A stretch of DNA of 64,000 nt from NCBI GenBank assembly GCA_963580285.1, contig OY757014.1, positions 97,943,372 to 98,007,371 of the forward strand, given 5' to 3'. A program made the position numbers and the translations under genes. This stretch comes from Lucinisca nassula. Its lineage: Eukaryota; Mollusca; Bivalvia; Lucinida; Lucinidae. The notes below the pieces were generated by a model. That model was not told the DNA's origin. It saw only the letters and a program-made list of their open reading frames with translations, and did no database searches. Below, one piece after another: positions 31,491 through 42,650 of the stretch; the stretch's first letter is position 1, and every line of letters starts with the position of its first letter.

Positions 31491-31859
31491 CTGATAATCT
31501 AGTATGCTGAATCCCAAGCCTTTGTCCCCTTTTCTCAGTTCAATAATCACAGGCTCACTACTCCACATAGCCAGCCCCGTTAGGGGCTCCAATGACCTGG
31601 ACTTTTTATTCAACAAGTTCGATTGAGCAGGTGGCTCTGTAGGTAATGACTGATCAGATTTAGATTTTACAAGTCTTTCGGGGACAATATCAATGACCCC
31701 TGTGTTGAGAGGGGGCGTTGAGAACTCCCCTTCTGCTGCATAGTTTTCTTTGGCAGTGTGCTTCCGCCGAGCGCACACCAGACACACTTTCTGTGGAAGC
31801 TCTTTGAGAATACCGACAACTTCTTTATGGTTCAACCCCAGCAGTCTCTTTCCATTCAC
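31491..31859 (-). CDS. MPDZ: MPDZ/PATJ-like gene, exon 4 of window (end of PDZ4, linker, start of PDZ5)
   Basis: A 369-nt, 123-codon exon, phase 0 at both ends; acceptor TTCGCAG, donor GTATGT. It opens VNGKRLLGLNHKEVV and ILKELPQKVCLVC, the alpha2 helix and last strand of PDZ4 that complete ...GDELLE from the previous exon. A polar linker of about 65 residues follows. The exon then begins PDZ5 with IELRKGDKGLGFSILDYQ, including the GLGF loop. The split of PDZ5 right after LDYQ matches the MPDZ/PATJ sequence where D-P-x-x-P follows. This is one of the strongest family matches in the window. Confidence 0.95.
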
Positions 31860-31923
31860 CTGCGAAAATAATAACTAGAACTCTTTTCAGAGGAAAACAA
31901 TGTCCCCCCACCATAAATATTCA

Positions 31924-32150
31924 TTAACCCATTTTGTACCGGAAACCCCAAATTGGGTACCCTGGCAAACAGTGGAAGCCCAGATCAGATGCCACAGAAT
32001 GCGGCGTCTGATCAGGGCCTCCACTCTTTGCAAAAAGATCAGCCATTTTCCAAATCAATTTTGAAGAACAACACAACCCATCACCCCTAAATTTTGAAAT
32101 GTACTGTTATATATAAGGAGGAAGATTCTATTTGGTACAAAAAGGGTTAA
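31924..32150 (+). mobile_element. Family H MITE, complete
   Basis: TTAA at both ends; CCCATTTTGTACCGGAAACC ... GGTACAAAAAGGG; core GATCAGATGCCACAGAATGC/GGCGTCTGATCAGG. It starts 65 bp upstream of the exon 31491-31859. Confidence 0.9.
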
Positions 32151-32462
32151 ATACCCATTTGACCTTGAAAACTAGGTATAGGTCACCAAAATCTAAGGGG
32201 CATACAAGCCATTTTTGGCCATAAACTGACAGTTTTTGGGCTCACCAAAATCAAATAACATTTTTGGTAGATTGCAATCAGGGTTATAGAAATTTTGAAA
32301 TCCAAAAAGGTTTCCGCTAGTATACTATGCCATCAATGACACAATACCAAACATGCATAAGAATGCCATCCCAAAACTTTTTACATGCAGAACTGTGGTG
32401 GGGGAATGGTCTTGCTGCCATGGTGATCAATACCTTTCCACAATCAATTTCATTCCGCCAAT

Positions 32463-32750
32463 TGTTTGTTTGATTTGAGGTTTAATGTCCCCGTCAACAC
32501 TGTAAAGGTCATTTTGGAGACTTTGCTTCCAATTTTGTGGAACTATAACCCGACATTGAGATGAAATGATATCTCAAGCCCTGCAGCCCAATGAAACCAA
32601 TAGGGTTTATAAGCATGGACGGTCCGACTTGCACCGCTTTGCCTGGCAGGCTTAGCGGTTTCCAGTACTCGTGTGCGGGTCTGTTTCAGCTCTGCAAGGA
32701 AGCATCATGTGGCCCATCTATTTCTTCAAGCCCCGATGGGTGGGAACTTG
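32463..32750 (-). mobile_element. SINE1, reverse
   Basis: TTGTTTGTTTGATTTGAGGT ... AAGCCCCGATGGGTGGG. No clear TSD. Confidence 0.85.
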
Positions 32751-33059
32751 CATTCGGTCACGTAAATACCCTATTTCCCAACTAAAGTGAGAATAGCAGT
32801 AAATACCATGACCCATAAACCTAAATGTAATTTTAGTTCAGCCATTTTCTCGGCTGGTTCCCGGCTAGATACAAAAATATCAAAGTTGCATTATAGTACC
32901 GTCAATGGGTTTTAACGACTTAATTACAGTCATGATAGGGCTCTGATAGGAGAATTTGAAATAACTAGAACTGTCAGAGGATCTGACTATAGCCCCGCTA
33001 TAGCCCTGTCAGAGGAGAAAGACTCATGAATTAAAGGTAAAGACTTGTGAGAGGGTTAA

Positions 33060-34614
33060 ATCCCTAACAAGGTACCTACGCCTTGTCTAAATTAAAAAAT
33101 AAGTTTTGGATAATGAAAAAAGCATATGCACATCTTCAGACCTATATGAAAACACCTGTTAAGTTTCAAAAGGATTGACCTAGATCTGTAAGTGGAGTTG
33201 CGATCACAAGGTAGCTACTCCCTATACATTTTAACATTAGTAGATCTCAAAAATTGTCTAAGTTAAAAAAGGTGAAATAAGAGAAAAAAATTATTTAAGG
33301 CTAATGAAAAAAGAATATGCACATCTTCAGACCTATATGAAAACACCTATAAAGTTTCAAAAGGATTGACCTAGAACTGTAAGAGGAGTTGCGGTAACAA
33401 GGTAGCTACTCCCTATACATTTTAACATTAGTAGATCTCAAAAATTGTCTAAGTTAAAAAAGGTGAAATAAGTGAAAAAAATTATTTAAGGATAATGAAA
33501 AAAGAATATGCACATCTTCAAACCTATATGAAAACACCTGTAAAGTTTCAAAAGGATTGACCTAGAACTGTAAGAGGAGTTGCAGTAACAAGGTAGCTAC
33601 TCCCTATACATTTTAACATTAGTAGATCTCAAAAATTGTCTAAGTTAAAAAAGGTGAAATAAGTGAAAAAAATTATTTAAGGATAATGAAAAAAGAATAT
33701 GCACATCTTCAGACCTATATGAAAACACCTGTAAAGTTTCAAAAGGATTGACCTAGAACTGTAAGAGGAGTTGCGGTAACAAGGTAGCTACTCCCTATAC
33801 ATTTTAACATTAGTAGATCTCAAAAATTGTCTAAGTTAAAAAAGGTGAAATAAGTGAAAAAAATTATTTAAGGATAATGAAAAAAGAATATGCACATCTT
33901 CAAACCTATATGAAAACACCTGTAAAGTTTCAAAAGGATTGACCTAGAACTGTAAGAGGAGTTGCAGTAACAAGGTAGCTACTCACTATACATTTTAACA
34001 TTAGTAGATCTCAAAAACTGTCTTAAGTTAAAAAAGGTGAAATAAGTGATAAAAATTATTTAAGGATAATGAAAAAAGAATATGCACATCTTCAGACCTA
34101 TATGAAAACACCTGTAAAGTTTCAAAAGGATTGACCTAGAACTGTAAGAGGAGTTGCAGTAACAAGGTAGCTACTCCCTATACATTTTAACATTAGTAGA
34201 TCTCAAAAATTGTCTAAGTTAAAAAAGGTGAAATAAGTGAAAAAAATTATTTAAGGATAATGAAAAAAGAATATGCACATCTTCAGACCTATATGAAAAC
34301 ACCTGTAAAGTTTCAAAAGGATTGACCTAGAACTGTAAGAGGAGTTGCGGTAACAAGGTAGCTACTCCCTATACATTTTAACATTAGTAGATCTCAAAAA
34401 TTGTCTAAGTTAAAAAAGGTGAAATAAGTGAAAAAAATTATTTAAGGATAATGAAAAAAGAATATGCACATCTTCAGACCTATATGAAAACACCTGTAAA
34501 GTTTCAAAAGGATTGACCTAGAACTGTAAGAGGAGTTGCGGTAACAAGGTAGCTACTCCCTATACATTTTAACATTAGTAGATCTCAAAAATTGTCTAAG
34601 TTAAAAAAGGTGAA
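33060..34614 (+). repeat. 191-bp tandem array, 8 units
   Basis: GCACATCTTCAGACCTATAT at 33128, 33319, 33510, 33701, 33892, 34084, 34275 and 34466 (spacing 191 or 192). Units 2-8 are nearly identical. A further partial unit at 35705-35830 continues the array after the N2 insertion. Confidence 0.96.
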
Positions 34615-35695
34615 ACTAGAGCTGTCAGAGGATCTGACTATAGCCCCGCTATAGCGCTATCAGAGGAGTAAGACACATTGACGCTAAAAGCTTTTAACCT
34701 ATCAGGGGAGCTTTCTTAGTTCCAGAGAAAACTTTAATATTTTTTTTTTCTTTGCTGGGGAGATAACCCCAAGAGTAATGTTGTTGGCCATTATTTACTT
34801 ACATCCACCTAATGTTCATGTTTATACAAAGTTTCAGCTTTCTAGCTTTCTTAGTACCTGAGAAAACTGTATCGAAAATATTTTTCATGGTTTGATGGTT
34901 AGAAAAGTGAAATGATTTTTTTACTTGCAGAAAATATCCTATCAGGGGAGATAACTCCAAGAGTTATGGGCCTTTGGCCATTATTTTGGTAAGGGCCATA
35001 CATCCACCCACTTTTCATGTTCATACAAAGTTTCAGTATTCTAGCTTTCTTAGTTCCTGAGAAAACTGTCACCAAACCTTTTCATTTATTAAAAAAAACT
35101 ATACTATCAGGGGAGATAACTCCAAAAGTAATGGGCCCTCGGCCATTATTTTGGTTAGCTCCCTATATCCACCCATTGTCCACATTTATGCAAAGTTTGA
35201 GGTTTCTAGCTTCTTTAGTTCCTGAGAAAACTGTGACCAAACATTTTCATTTAAAAAAAACCTATATTTTCATTTATTTAAAAAACCTATCAGGAGAGAT
35301 AACTCCAACAGTTATGGGCCCTTGGCCATTATTTTGGTAAGCTCCCTATATCCACCCATTGTCCACATTTATGCAAAGTTTGAGCTTTCTAGCTTCTTTC
35401 GTTCCTGAGAAAACTGTGACCAAACATTTTCATTTAAAAAAACCTATCAGGGGAGATAACTCCAAGAGTTATGGGCCCTTGGTCATAATTTCGGTAAGGT
35501 CCGTGGAGGCACCCATTGTCCACGTGTATACAAAGTTTTAGTTTTCTAGCTCTCTTAGTTTCGGGGAAAACTGTGACGAAAAAATAACGGAATAACGGAA
35601 TTACGGAATTACAGAATTACAGAATTACGGAATTACAGAATTACGGAATGACAGGGCAAATCCAATATAGCCCCACTTTTCAAGCGGGGCTATAA
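34615..35695 (+). mobile_element. Helentron-like element N2 nested in N1
   Basis: 5' ACTAGAGCTGTCAGAGGATC, TATAGCCCCGCTATAGCG; 3' AATATAGCCCCACTTTTCAA, GCGGGGCTATAA. Units of about 157-188 bp marked by AGGGGAGATAACTCC at 34757, 34945, 35110, 35293 and 35450. Near its end is an (ACGGAATT)n-like microsatellite, 35590-35650. N1 array sequence flanks it on both sides. Confidence 0.85.
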
Positions 35696-35954
35696 AGCGG
35701 GGCTATAAAAAAAAATTATTTAAGGATAATGAAGGACATCTTCAGACCTATATGAAAACACCTGTAAAGTTTCAAAAGGATTGACCTAGAACTGTAAGAG
35801 GAGTTGCAGTAACAAGGTACCCACTATCAAATATTACAGACGGAATTCCGGACAAGATTACAGACAGACAGACAGACAGACAGACAGACGGAATTCCGGA
35901 CAAGCCAAATCCAATATAGCCCCCACTTTTTCAAAGCGGGGCTATAAAAAATTT

Positions 35955-36200
35955 AAACAATGTCTCGGCTTTTCGAAAATTTTCATAGTAACTCCAAAAT
36001 GGGCACTTTTCCGATAAAAATCTGTAATATTTTTCTTATTTATACTCCAAACATATGTTGTGGGTGCTCATTAGAACTGCCTCATTGAGGCGGTTCTAAC
36101 CAGTCTCCACAACCTGTCATGGAGCAGATATAAGAAAAATATTGTATTGCCCCGTACACCCCAGTTTTTTCTATATAAAGAAGGGTGTTCATGTGATGGA
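35955..36200 (+). mobile_element. Family K MITE
   Basis: TCCAAAATGGGCACTTTTCC, core ATTAGAACTGCCTCATTGAG/GCGGTTCTAAC, GGAGCAGATATAAGAAAAAT. Confidence 0.75.
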
Positions 36201-36204
36201 TTAA

Positions 36205-36540
36205 ATTTTCAGCAAACAGTGAAGGCCCCTGTCAGACGTGGATTCTACTATGGCTGATCTGGGCCTGGACTGTTTGTCAATGCCCTCTTTTGGGGTTTCC
36301 CACATTAAACTGGTTAATCCATTTGGTACCAGAAACCCCAAAACGGGTACCCTGGCAAACAGTGCAGGCCCAGATCAGATGCCACAGAAGGCAGCGTCTG
36401 ATCAGGGCCTCCACTGTTTGCTAAAAGTTCAGTCATTTTCCAAATAGATTTTGATGAAAACGCAACCTGACACCCCTAAATTTTGAAATGAATCCTGCTA
36501 TATATAAAGAGGAAGATTCCATTTGGTACAAAAAGGGTCA
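36205..36540 (+). mobile_element. Hairpin-core fragment followed by family H MITE
   Basis: 36205-36300 holds AGTGAAGGCCCCTGTCAGAC ... GATCTGGGCCTGGACTG. 36313-36540 is an H copy: TTAATCCATTTGGTACCAGA ... GGTACAAAAAGGG, core GATCAGATGCCACAGAAGGC. Confidence 0.78.
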
Positions 36541-36639
36541 AAGTATGCTTTATTTTCTCATTTCTCCATAAAAAATTGTAGTGTGTTTTTGTTAGAATCA
36601 CCTCATTGACACAATTCTAACAAGTACCCACAATTTATC

Positions 36640-37203
36640 ATATGAGTTGTGTCTGAGAATGTAATAATGCCATGTAATAAAGTCTGTAATCCACAAGTGG
36701 ATTATATATGGAAATTAGTTAGATAGCCTCTTCATGTTACACTTACCGATGTTGTGTTTCGCGTTTACATATGGCGGAACGTTGACATTAGCAGTATACA
36801 TGCTGCTGTATATAAAACTTGTTTGCTTAGGATCTTGACAATAATAAAAGTTTTTTATCATATGACGTCGCGTATGAGAGTGTAATAACGCCATGTAATA
36901 TTTTTCGATAATCCACTAGCGGATTAAATATGCAAATTAGCTAGATACGTCCCGTAATGTTACATGTACGAAGTCCTTAACGACATCCTGTTTACTAATG
37001 GCGATATTTTTGTTAACGATCTTGAATAGAATGCGTTTTAAATGTCATATGATAAATAGAATCTTGCATTTGTGCTCATGTATTACTGAATTTATTAAAC
37101 TCGTTGAGGAAAAGGGATAAAATGCTCTGCAAAGCCTTGCTTTTTATCCCTTTTCCTCAACTTGTTTAATAAATTCAATATACATGAAGACTCATGTAAG
37201 ATT
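36640..37203 (+). repeat. Hairpin repeat Q, one partial and one full copy
   Basis: 36651-36850 repeats the left part of Q (GAGAATGTAATAATGCCATG, AATCCACAAGTGGATT). 36851-37203 is full length, with the long hairpin AAACTCGTTGAGGAAAAGGG paired with CCCTTTTCCTCAACTTGTTT. Similarity to 24680-25045 stops about 18 bp from the splice donor of the exon 37222-37395. Confidence 0.82.
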
Positions 37204-37221
37204 CTCTATGTAATCCATTAC

Positions 37222-37395
37222 CTCTAACAGTTCGTCACCACTGAGAAGCCTGCCATTCACACCAACGGGTCCGTCCGGCAAGATGGCACGTATGTAATGG
37301 TGGGGTCTCACCTCAACCCCATTTTCTACATCTACTGTCCCCTCCAGGCTAATTCCCAGCCCGCCTCCTTCTCGAAACTTGGAAAGCTGCGCTAC
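37222..37395 (-). CDS. MPDZ: MPDZ/PATJ-like gene, exon 3 of window (PDZ4, N-terminal part)
   Basis: A 174-nt, 58-codon exon, phase 0 at both ends (acceptor TTGCAG, donor GTAATG). It starts VAQLSKF, followed by the carboxylate-binding loop GGLGISLEG, then HHYIRAILPDGPVG and NGRLLSGDELLE. These are the beta1 to beta4/5 strands of a PDZ domain and closely resemble PDZ4 of MPDZ/PATJ. An insertion of about 9 residues (DVENGVEVR) sits between beta2 and beta3 relative to the vertebrate protein as I remember it. In the family this domain binds C-terminal peptides of membrane and junction proteins at the apical or tight-junction cortex. A hairpin repeat ends about 18 bp past the donor. Confidence 0.93.
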
Positions 37396-37790
37396 CTGCA
37401 ATGAAATTTGGAACCCATTACAACTGACAGATTTTTTGCACTTTCTATCACATGAATTGCACAAATATGATGTACAGTAAAATTCCGCTATTAACCCATA
37501 ACCAGAGGACCAGTGGTCCTGAACCGCTCACCTGTCTGGTGACAATTTTCCTACTTAGATCAGCAGAAAATGTCATTTACCCTGCTCATAAATTTTAAAA
37601 TGCCATCTCAATATTTGTTGGCATTTTAAAACTTATGAGCAGGGTAAATTTCATGCTGAAGTGAGTTGAGCGTGAAAAAAGTTTTATAACCTCGGTGCCT
37701 GGCTCACAGAAAGGGAAAATATGAGGAACTGTCCATTGGACATAAATGGTATACTGTATACAGAAGCAAATGAAACAAAAAGAAAACTTG

Positions 37791-38650
37791 TTCCAATTTA
37801 TTTTCATATCTCAAGAGCAGTAACAGAACAAAACTAGAATTTGTTTTTCTACAAAAACACAGATGTCTCCCCCCTTTAGTATATAAATGCATGGTTGTCT
37901 GACTGTCCTGGCTGAGTGGGTTTTACCATATTTGGGACTCATGGGACCTTTATTTTTAGTATCAAAATGCATGGCTCTTTGATTTTTATGGTTTAGAGCA
38001 TCTTACCATATTTGGGACAGAGTCCAAATATATAAGATGTGCCCACAGCATCTCTGGGCTTTTTGCCATTAGATTTTCATGGGGCTTTTTCGCAGGGTTC
38101 TTCTGTGGGGACAAGTTCTGCTTTGTGTGCTGAATGAGTGTGGCTTTGCTTCTTTGCTAGGGAAATAAATAAATTGTAGAAGCTTTCAGGATTGTTCCGT
38201 TTATATGATTTTGAGTGTCTCATGTGGAGCAGTGCCTCGGCGAAGCAAAAGACAGCTCAGTACGGTGGCAGCGAAAATTACGTATCCAAAGACCTCACAT
38301 GGCAGAGTTATATGTGAAGACTTCCCCCCCTGCTGCATATAAAATTGATGAAAAGCATTTAGCCGTGTATCCAGACCACACCTCGGGAAGGTGCTTTTAA
38401 AAATTTGTGGTGTTACAAATATGTGCAATAAATCAATTAAAAATATAAAAATATCATCAATTTAAAATCAAAACAAAACAAGTGATTCTCAACTCTCAAC
38501 ATTATCCCTAAGATGCTGATGGTGCCAGTCGTCATCCCAGCTCTTTCATTTGTAATTACAAATACATGGGCTGTCGTGTACACTTCTCGCCCTTTTTTCA
38601 ACACTCGATTGATTCATTATATAGCTACGGGACAAAAAAAATGCTTCAGA
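37791..38650 (+). other. Segment unique to the long Helentron copy; possible captured DNA
   Basis: Absent from the equivalent place at about 10740 (AGAAAACTTG|TACTGGTCCCC). Lower repeat content than its surroundings. It contains an open frame at 38215-38400 (61 codons; includes SSVRWQRKLRIQ and KTSPPAAYKIDEKHLA), with an AATAAA at 38427. Not recognised. It could be a captured host fragment, or original sequence lost from the other copy. Confidence 0.5.
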
Positions 38651-38685
38651 CTGGTCCCCTTTTTGTCTATTTTCAAGTAGAAAAC

Positions 38686-38929
38686 TAGATCGCGCAGTCG
38701 ATGGCGCGCCATCGCAAATCCCCACGTTTTGACCTCTTCCAGGGACCCCTGGGGGCTGGTCCAAAAATTAATGTGCTCTTGCAGAAGCCATTCATGTAAG
38801 TAACTCACACACCAAATTTGGTTGAATTCCAATGATCGGTATAGGAGGAGATAGCCGGACAGACAGACGGACGGACGGACGGAGGCGATAACAATATCCC
38901 CACTTTTCTTCAAAAAACGTGGGGATAAT
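38686..38929 (+). mobile_element. Short Helentron-like element with its empty site elsewhere in the window
   Basis: 5' ACTAGATCGCGCAGTCGATG with a GATGGCGCGCCATC hairpin and AAATCCCCACG; (ACGG)n at 38865-38882; 3' ATATCCCCACTTTTC and AAACGTGGGGATAA. The uninterrupted sequence TCAAGTAGAAAATAATAAAA is at 10760-10785. Confidence 0.85.
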
Positions 38930-39039
38930 AATAATAAAAAAAAAAAACAATAACAACCGACTTTTAAAACTATAAACAGCCTTTATTTATTTATTTTTAT
39001 TAAACTCTGCACAAAATCAAATAGTTATAAGAAAAATAT

Positions 39040-42000
39040 ATAAATATATAGTCGTGGTGGCTATCTTGGTCATGTGACCTAGACCATATTGGCAACTTTT
39101 CATCTCGGTCATGTGATCTAGACCGTATTGGCATTTTTTCATTTGTTCAACTCACAAAGGCTCCATATTAAATTTCACTTAAATTGGCTCAGCAGTTTTG
39201 GAGAAAAAAATATCTGAAATATGGATCCTGAATGACCTTGGTCTAAGGCCAATGAATGACCTTGACCTTTCTCACCCATAGATCTTCATGTATTCAGTTA
39301 CTTTACCTGATCTACAAATTTTGGTGACACTGTCTTCAATGGTTTCCTATAAATCCATTATTTTCACTTTGCCCCATGCAAAAGCCTAAGTCGGCAAATT
39401 TGACATTGCTGTAAAATAGGTCAAGGTCAACCCAGGGTCACCAGTTGTACAAACCATGATGGGCCCGAGTACCATATGCTACATGCCAAGTTTCAAGGCC
39501 ACTGGCGTTATGGTTCTGGAGAAGAAGATTTTTGAAGGCTTTTTACCATTATGGGCATGGCGGCCATCTTGGGTCTAAGCCCAATGAATGACCTTGACCT
39601 TTCTCACCCACAGATCTTCATGTATTCAGTTACTTTACCTGATCTACAAATTTTGGTGACACTGTCTTCAATGGTTTCCTATAAATCCATTATTTTCACT
39701 TTGCCCCATGCAAAAGCCTAAGTCGGCAAATTTGACATTGCTGTAAAATAGGTCAAGGTCAACCCAGGGTCACCAGTTGTACAAACCATGATGGGCCCGA
39801 GTACCATATGCTACATGCCAAGTTTCAAGGCCACTGGCGTTATGGTTCTGGAGAAGAAGATTTTTGAAGGCTTTTTACCATTATGGGCATGGCGGCCATC
39901 TTGGGTCTAAGGCCAATGAATGACCTTGACCTTTCTCACCCACAGATCTTCATGTATTCAGTTACTTTACCTGATCTACCAATTTTGGTGACACTGTCTT
40001 CAATGGTTTCCTATAAATCCATTATTTTCACTTTGCCCCATGCAAAAGCCTAAGTCGGCAAATTTGACAATGTTGTAAAATAGGTCAAGGTCAACCCAGG
40101 GTCACCATTTGTACAAACCATGATGGGCCCGAGTACCATATGCTACATGCCAAGTTTCAAGGCCAATGGCCTTATGGTTCTGGAGAAGAAGATTTTTGAA
40201 GGTTTTTTTACCATATATGGGCATGGCGGCCATCTTGGGTCTAAGGCCAATGAATGACCTTGACCTTTATCACCCATAGATCTTCATGTATTCAGTTACT
40301 TTACCTGATCTACAAATTTTGGTGACACTGTCTTCAATGGTTTCCTATAAATCCATAATTTTCACTTTGCCCCATGCAAAAGCCTAAGTCGGCAAATTTG
40401 ACATTGCTGTAAAATAGGCCAAGGTCAACCCAGGGTCACCATTTGTACAAACCATGATGGGCCTGAGTACCATATGCTACATGCCAAGTTTCAAGGCCAC
40501 TGGCTTTATGGTTCTGGAGAAGAAGATTTTTGAAGGCTTTTTACCATATATGGGCATGGCGGCCAGCTTGGTCATGTGATCCAGACCCAGCGAACAAACT
40601 TTTGTTCCCCCATCCCACTGAGGCTCCATATGAAATTTGGCTTTGATTGGCCCTGCAGTATAGGAGAAGAAGATCTTTGAAAATGGTGGACGGACGGACG
40701 GACGAACGACGGACCATGGCTATACTATAAGCTCACCTATGAGCCTAAAGGCTCAGGTGAGCTAAAAATCCATTATTTTCACTTTTTCCTATGCAAAAGC
40801 CTAATTCAGCATATTTGACATTACTGTAAAATATGTCTATCTATCTTCTTATACTGAGTCGGTCATATTTGGCCATTACCTCAGTTGGGTGCGTAGCTAA
40901 ATTTCAAGTTCAACCCAGGGTCACCATTTGAACAAATTATGATAGGCCCGAGTACCATATGCTACATGCCAAGTTTCAAGGCCATTGGCCTTATGGTTCT
41001 TGAGAAGAAGAATTTCGAAGTGTTTTTACCATATATGGGCGTGGTGGCCATCTTGGTCATGTGATCTAGACCATATTGGCAGCTTTTCATTTGTTCAACT
41101 CCCAAAGGCTCCATATTGAATTTCACTTCAATTGGCTCAGTAGTTTCTGAGAAAAAATGTTTGAAATATGGAACCTGCGTGACCTTGGTCTAAGGTCAAT
41201 TATTGACCTTGACCTTTCTTACACATAGATCTTCATGTATTCAGCTACTTTACCTTATCTACTAATTTTGGTGACAGTGTCTTCAATGGTTTCCTAAAAA
41301 TCCATTATTTTCACTTTGCCCCATGCAAAAGCCTAAGTCGGCAAATTTGACATTGCTGTAAAATAGGTCAAGGTCAACTCAGGGTCACCATTTGTACAAA
41401 CTATGATGGGCCTGAGTACCATATGCTACATGCCAAGTTTCAAGGCCATTGGCCTTATGGTTCTGGAGGAGAAGAGTTTTTAAGGCTTTTTACCATATAT
41501 GGGCGTGACAGCCATTTTGGTCATGTGATCTAGACCGTATTGGCATTTTTTCATTTGTTCAACTCACAAAGGCTCCATATTAAATTTTACTTAAATTGGC
41601 TCAGCAGTTTTGGAGAAAAAAATGTTTGAAATATGGATCCTGAATGACCTTGGTCTAAGGCCAATGAATGACCTTGACCTTTCTGACCCATAGATCTTCA
41701 TGTATTCAATTACATAACCTGATCTACAAATTTTGTTGACACTGTCTTCAATGGTTTCCTAGAAGCCTCCGTGGTGCAGTGGTTACGCTACTCGCCTTGT
41801 AAACCAGGGATCGCAGGATCGATCCCGGGCTTCTCCAGACTTTCGGATGAGTCTTTAAACCGAGGTCCCGTCTCCGTATGACCTTAGCTGTTGGTGGGAC
41901 GTAAAACTAAAACTCACTCACTCACTCACTCAATGGTTTCCTATAAATCCATTATTTTCACTTTGCCCCATGCAAAAGCCTAAGTCGGAAAATTTGACAT

Positions 42001-42650
42001 TGCTGTAAAATAGGTCAAGGTCAACCCAGGGTCACCATTTGTACAAACCATAATGGGCCCGAGTACCATATGCTACATGCCAAGTTTCAAAGCCACTTGC
42101 CTTATGGTTCTGGAGAAGAAGATTTTTGAAGGCTTTTTACCATATATGGGCATGGCGGCCATCTTGGTCATGTGATCCAGACCCGCGAACAAGGCCAATG
42201 AATGACCTTGACCTTTCTGATCCATATACATTCATGTATTCAGTTACTTTACCTGATCTACAAATTTGGGTGACACTGTCTTCAATGGTTTCCTATAAAT
42301 CCATTATTTTCACTTTGCCCCATGCAAAAGCCTAAGTCGACAAATTTGACATTGCTGTAAAATAGGTCAAGGTCAACCCAGGGTCACCATTTGTACAAAC
42401 CATGATGGTCCCGAGTACCATATGCTACATGCCAAGTTTCAAGGCCACTGGCCTTATGGTTCTGGAGAAGAAGATTTTTGAAGGCTTTTTACCATATATG
42501 GGCATGGCGGCCATCTTGGTCATGCGATCCAGACCCCGCGAACAAACTTTCGTTCCCCCATCCCACTGAGGCTCCATATGAAATTCGGCTTTGATTGGCC
42601 CTGCAGTATAGGAGAAGAAGATCTTTGAAAATGGTGGACGGACGACGGAC
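39040..42650 (+). repeat. 333-bp tandem array (two blocks)
   Basis: Landmark CCAT(AT)ATGGGCATGGCGG at 39546, 39878, 40211 and 40543 (332-333 bp), then a more diverged block 40767-42650. The block break coincides with the internal 3' end. Confidence 0.9.
41762..41929 (+). mobile_element. SINE2 (tRNA-derived) with perfect 14-bp TSD
   Basis: Flanked by TCAATGGTTTCCTA at 41748-41761 and 41930-41943. Head CCTCCGTGGTGCAGTGGTTA (A box) and GCAGGATCGATCCCGGG (B box). The body includes GTCCCGTCTCCGTATGACCT and TGGTGGGACGTAAAAC, and the tail is (ACTC)n. Not a functional tRNA gene: it lacks a proper acceptor pairing and continues into the SINE body. Confidence 0.95.

Larger units (their letters stand above)
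32964..35947 (+). mobile_element. Helentron-like element N1 (2.98 kb)
   Basis: 5' ACTAGAACTGTCAGAGGATC then TATAGCCCCGCTATAG; 3' AATATAGCCCCCACTTTTTC and AAAGCGGGGCTATAA. Internal 191-bp array and a (GACA)n stretch at about 35860-35888. The array is interrupted by a second element with the same ends (34615-35695). Confidence 0.85.

Noticed and set aside
33060..34614. Possible CRISPR-like array of regular repeats
   Set aside because: Units are 191 bp and contiguous without unique spacers; a tandem array in a mobile element of a eukaryote.
38617..38913. 98-codon minus-strand frame
   Set aside because: Overlaps the small Helentron-like element at 38686-38929 and its ACGG microsatellite.
41764..41836. 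tRNA gene candidate
   Set aside because: A and B boxes are present, but the sequence is the head of a SINE with body, (ACTC)n tail and TSD; the same applies to 45363, 29454, 6870, 44943 and 58265.
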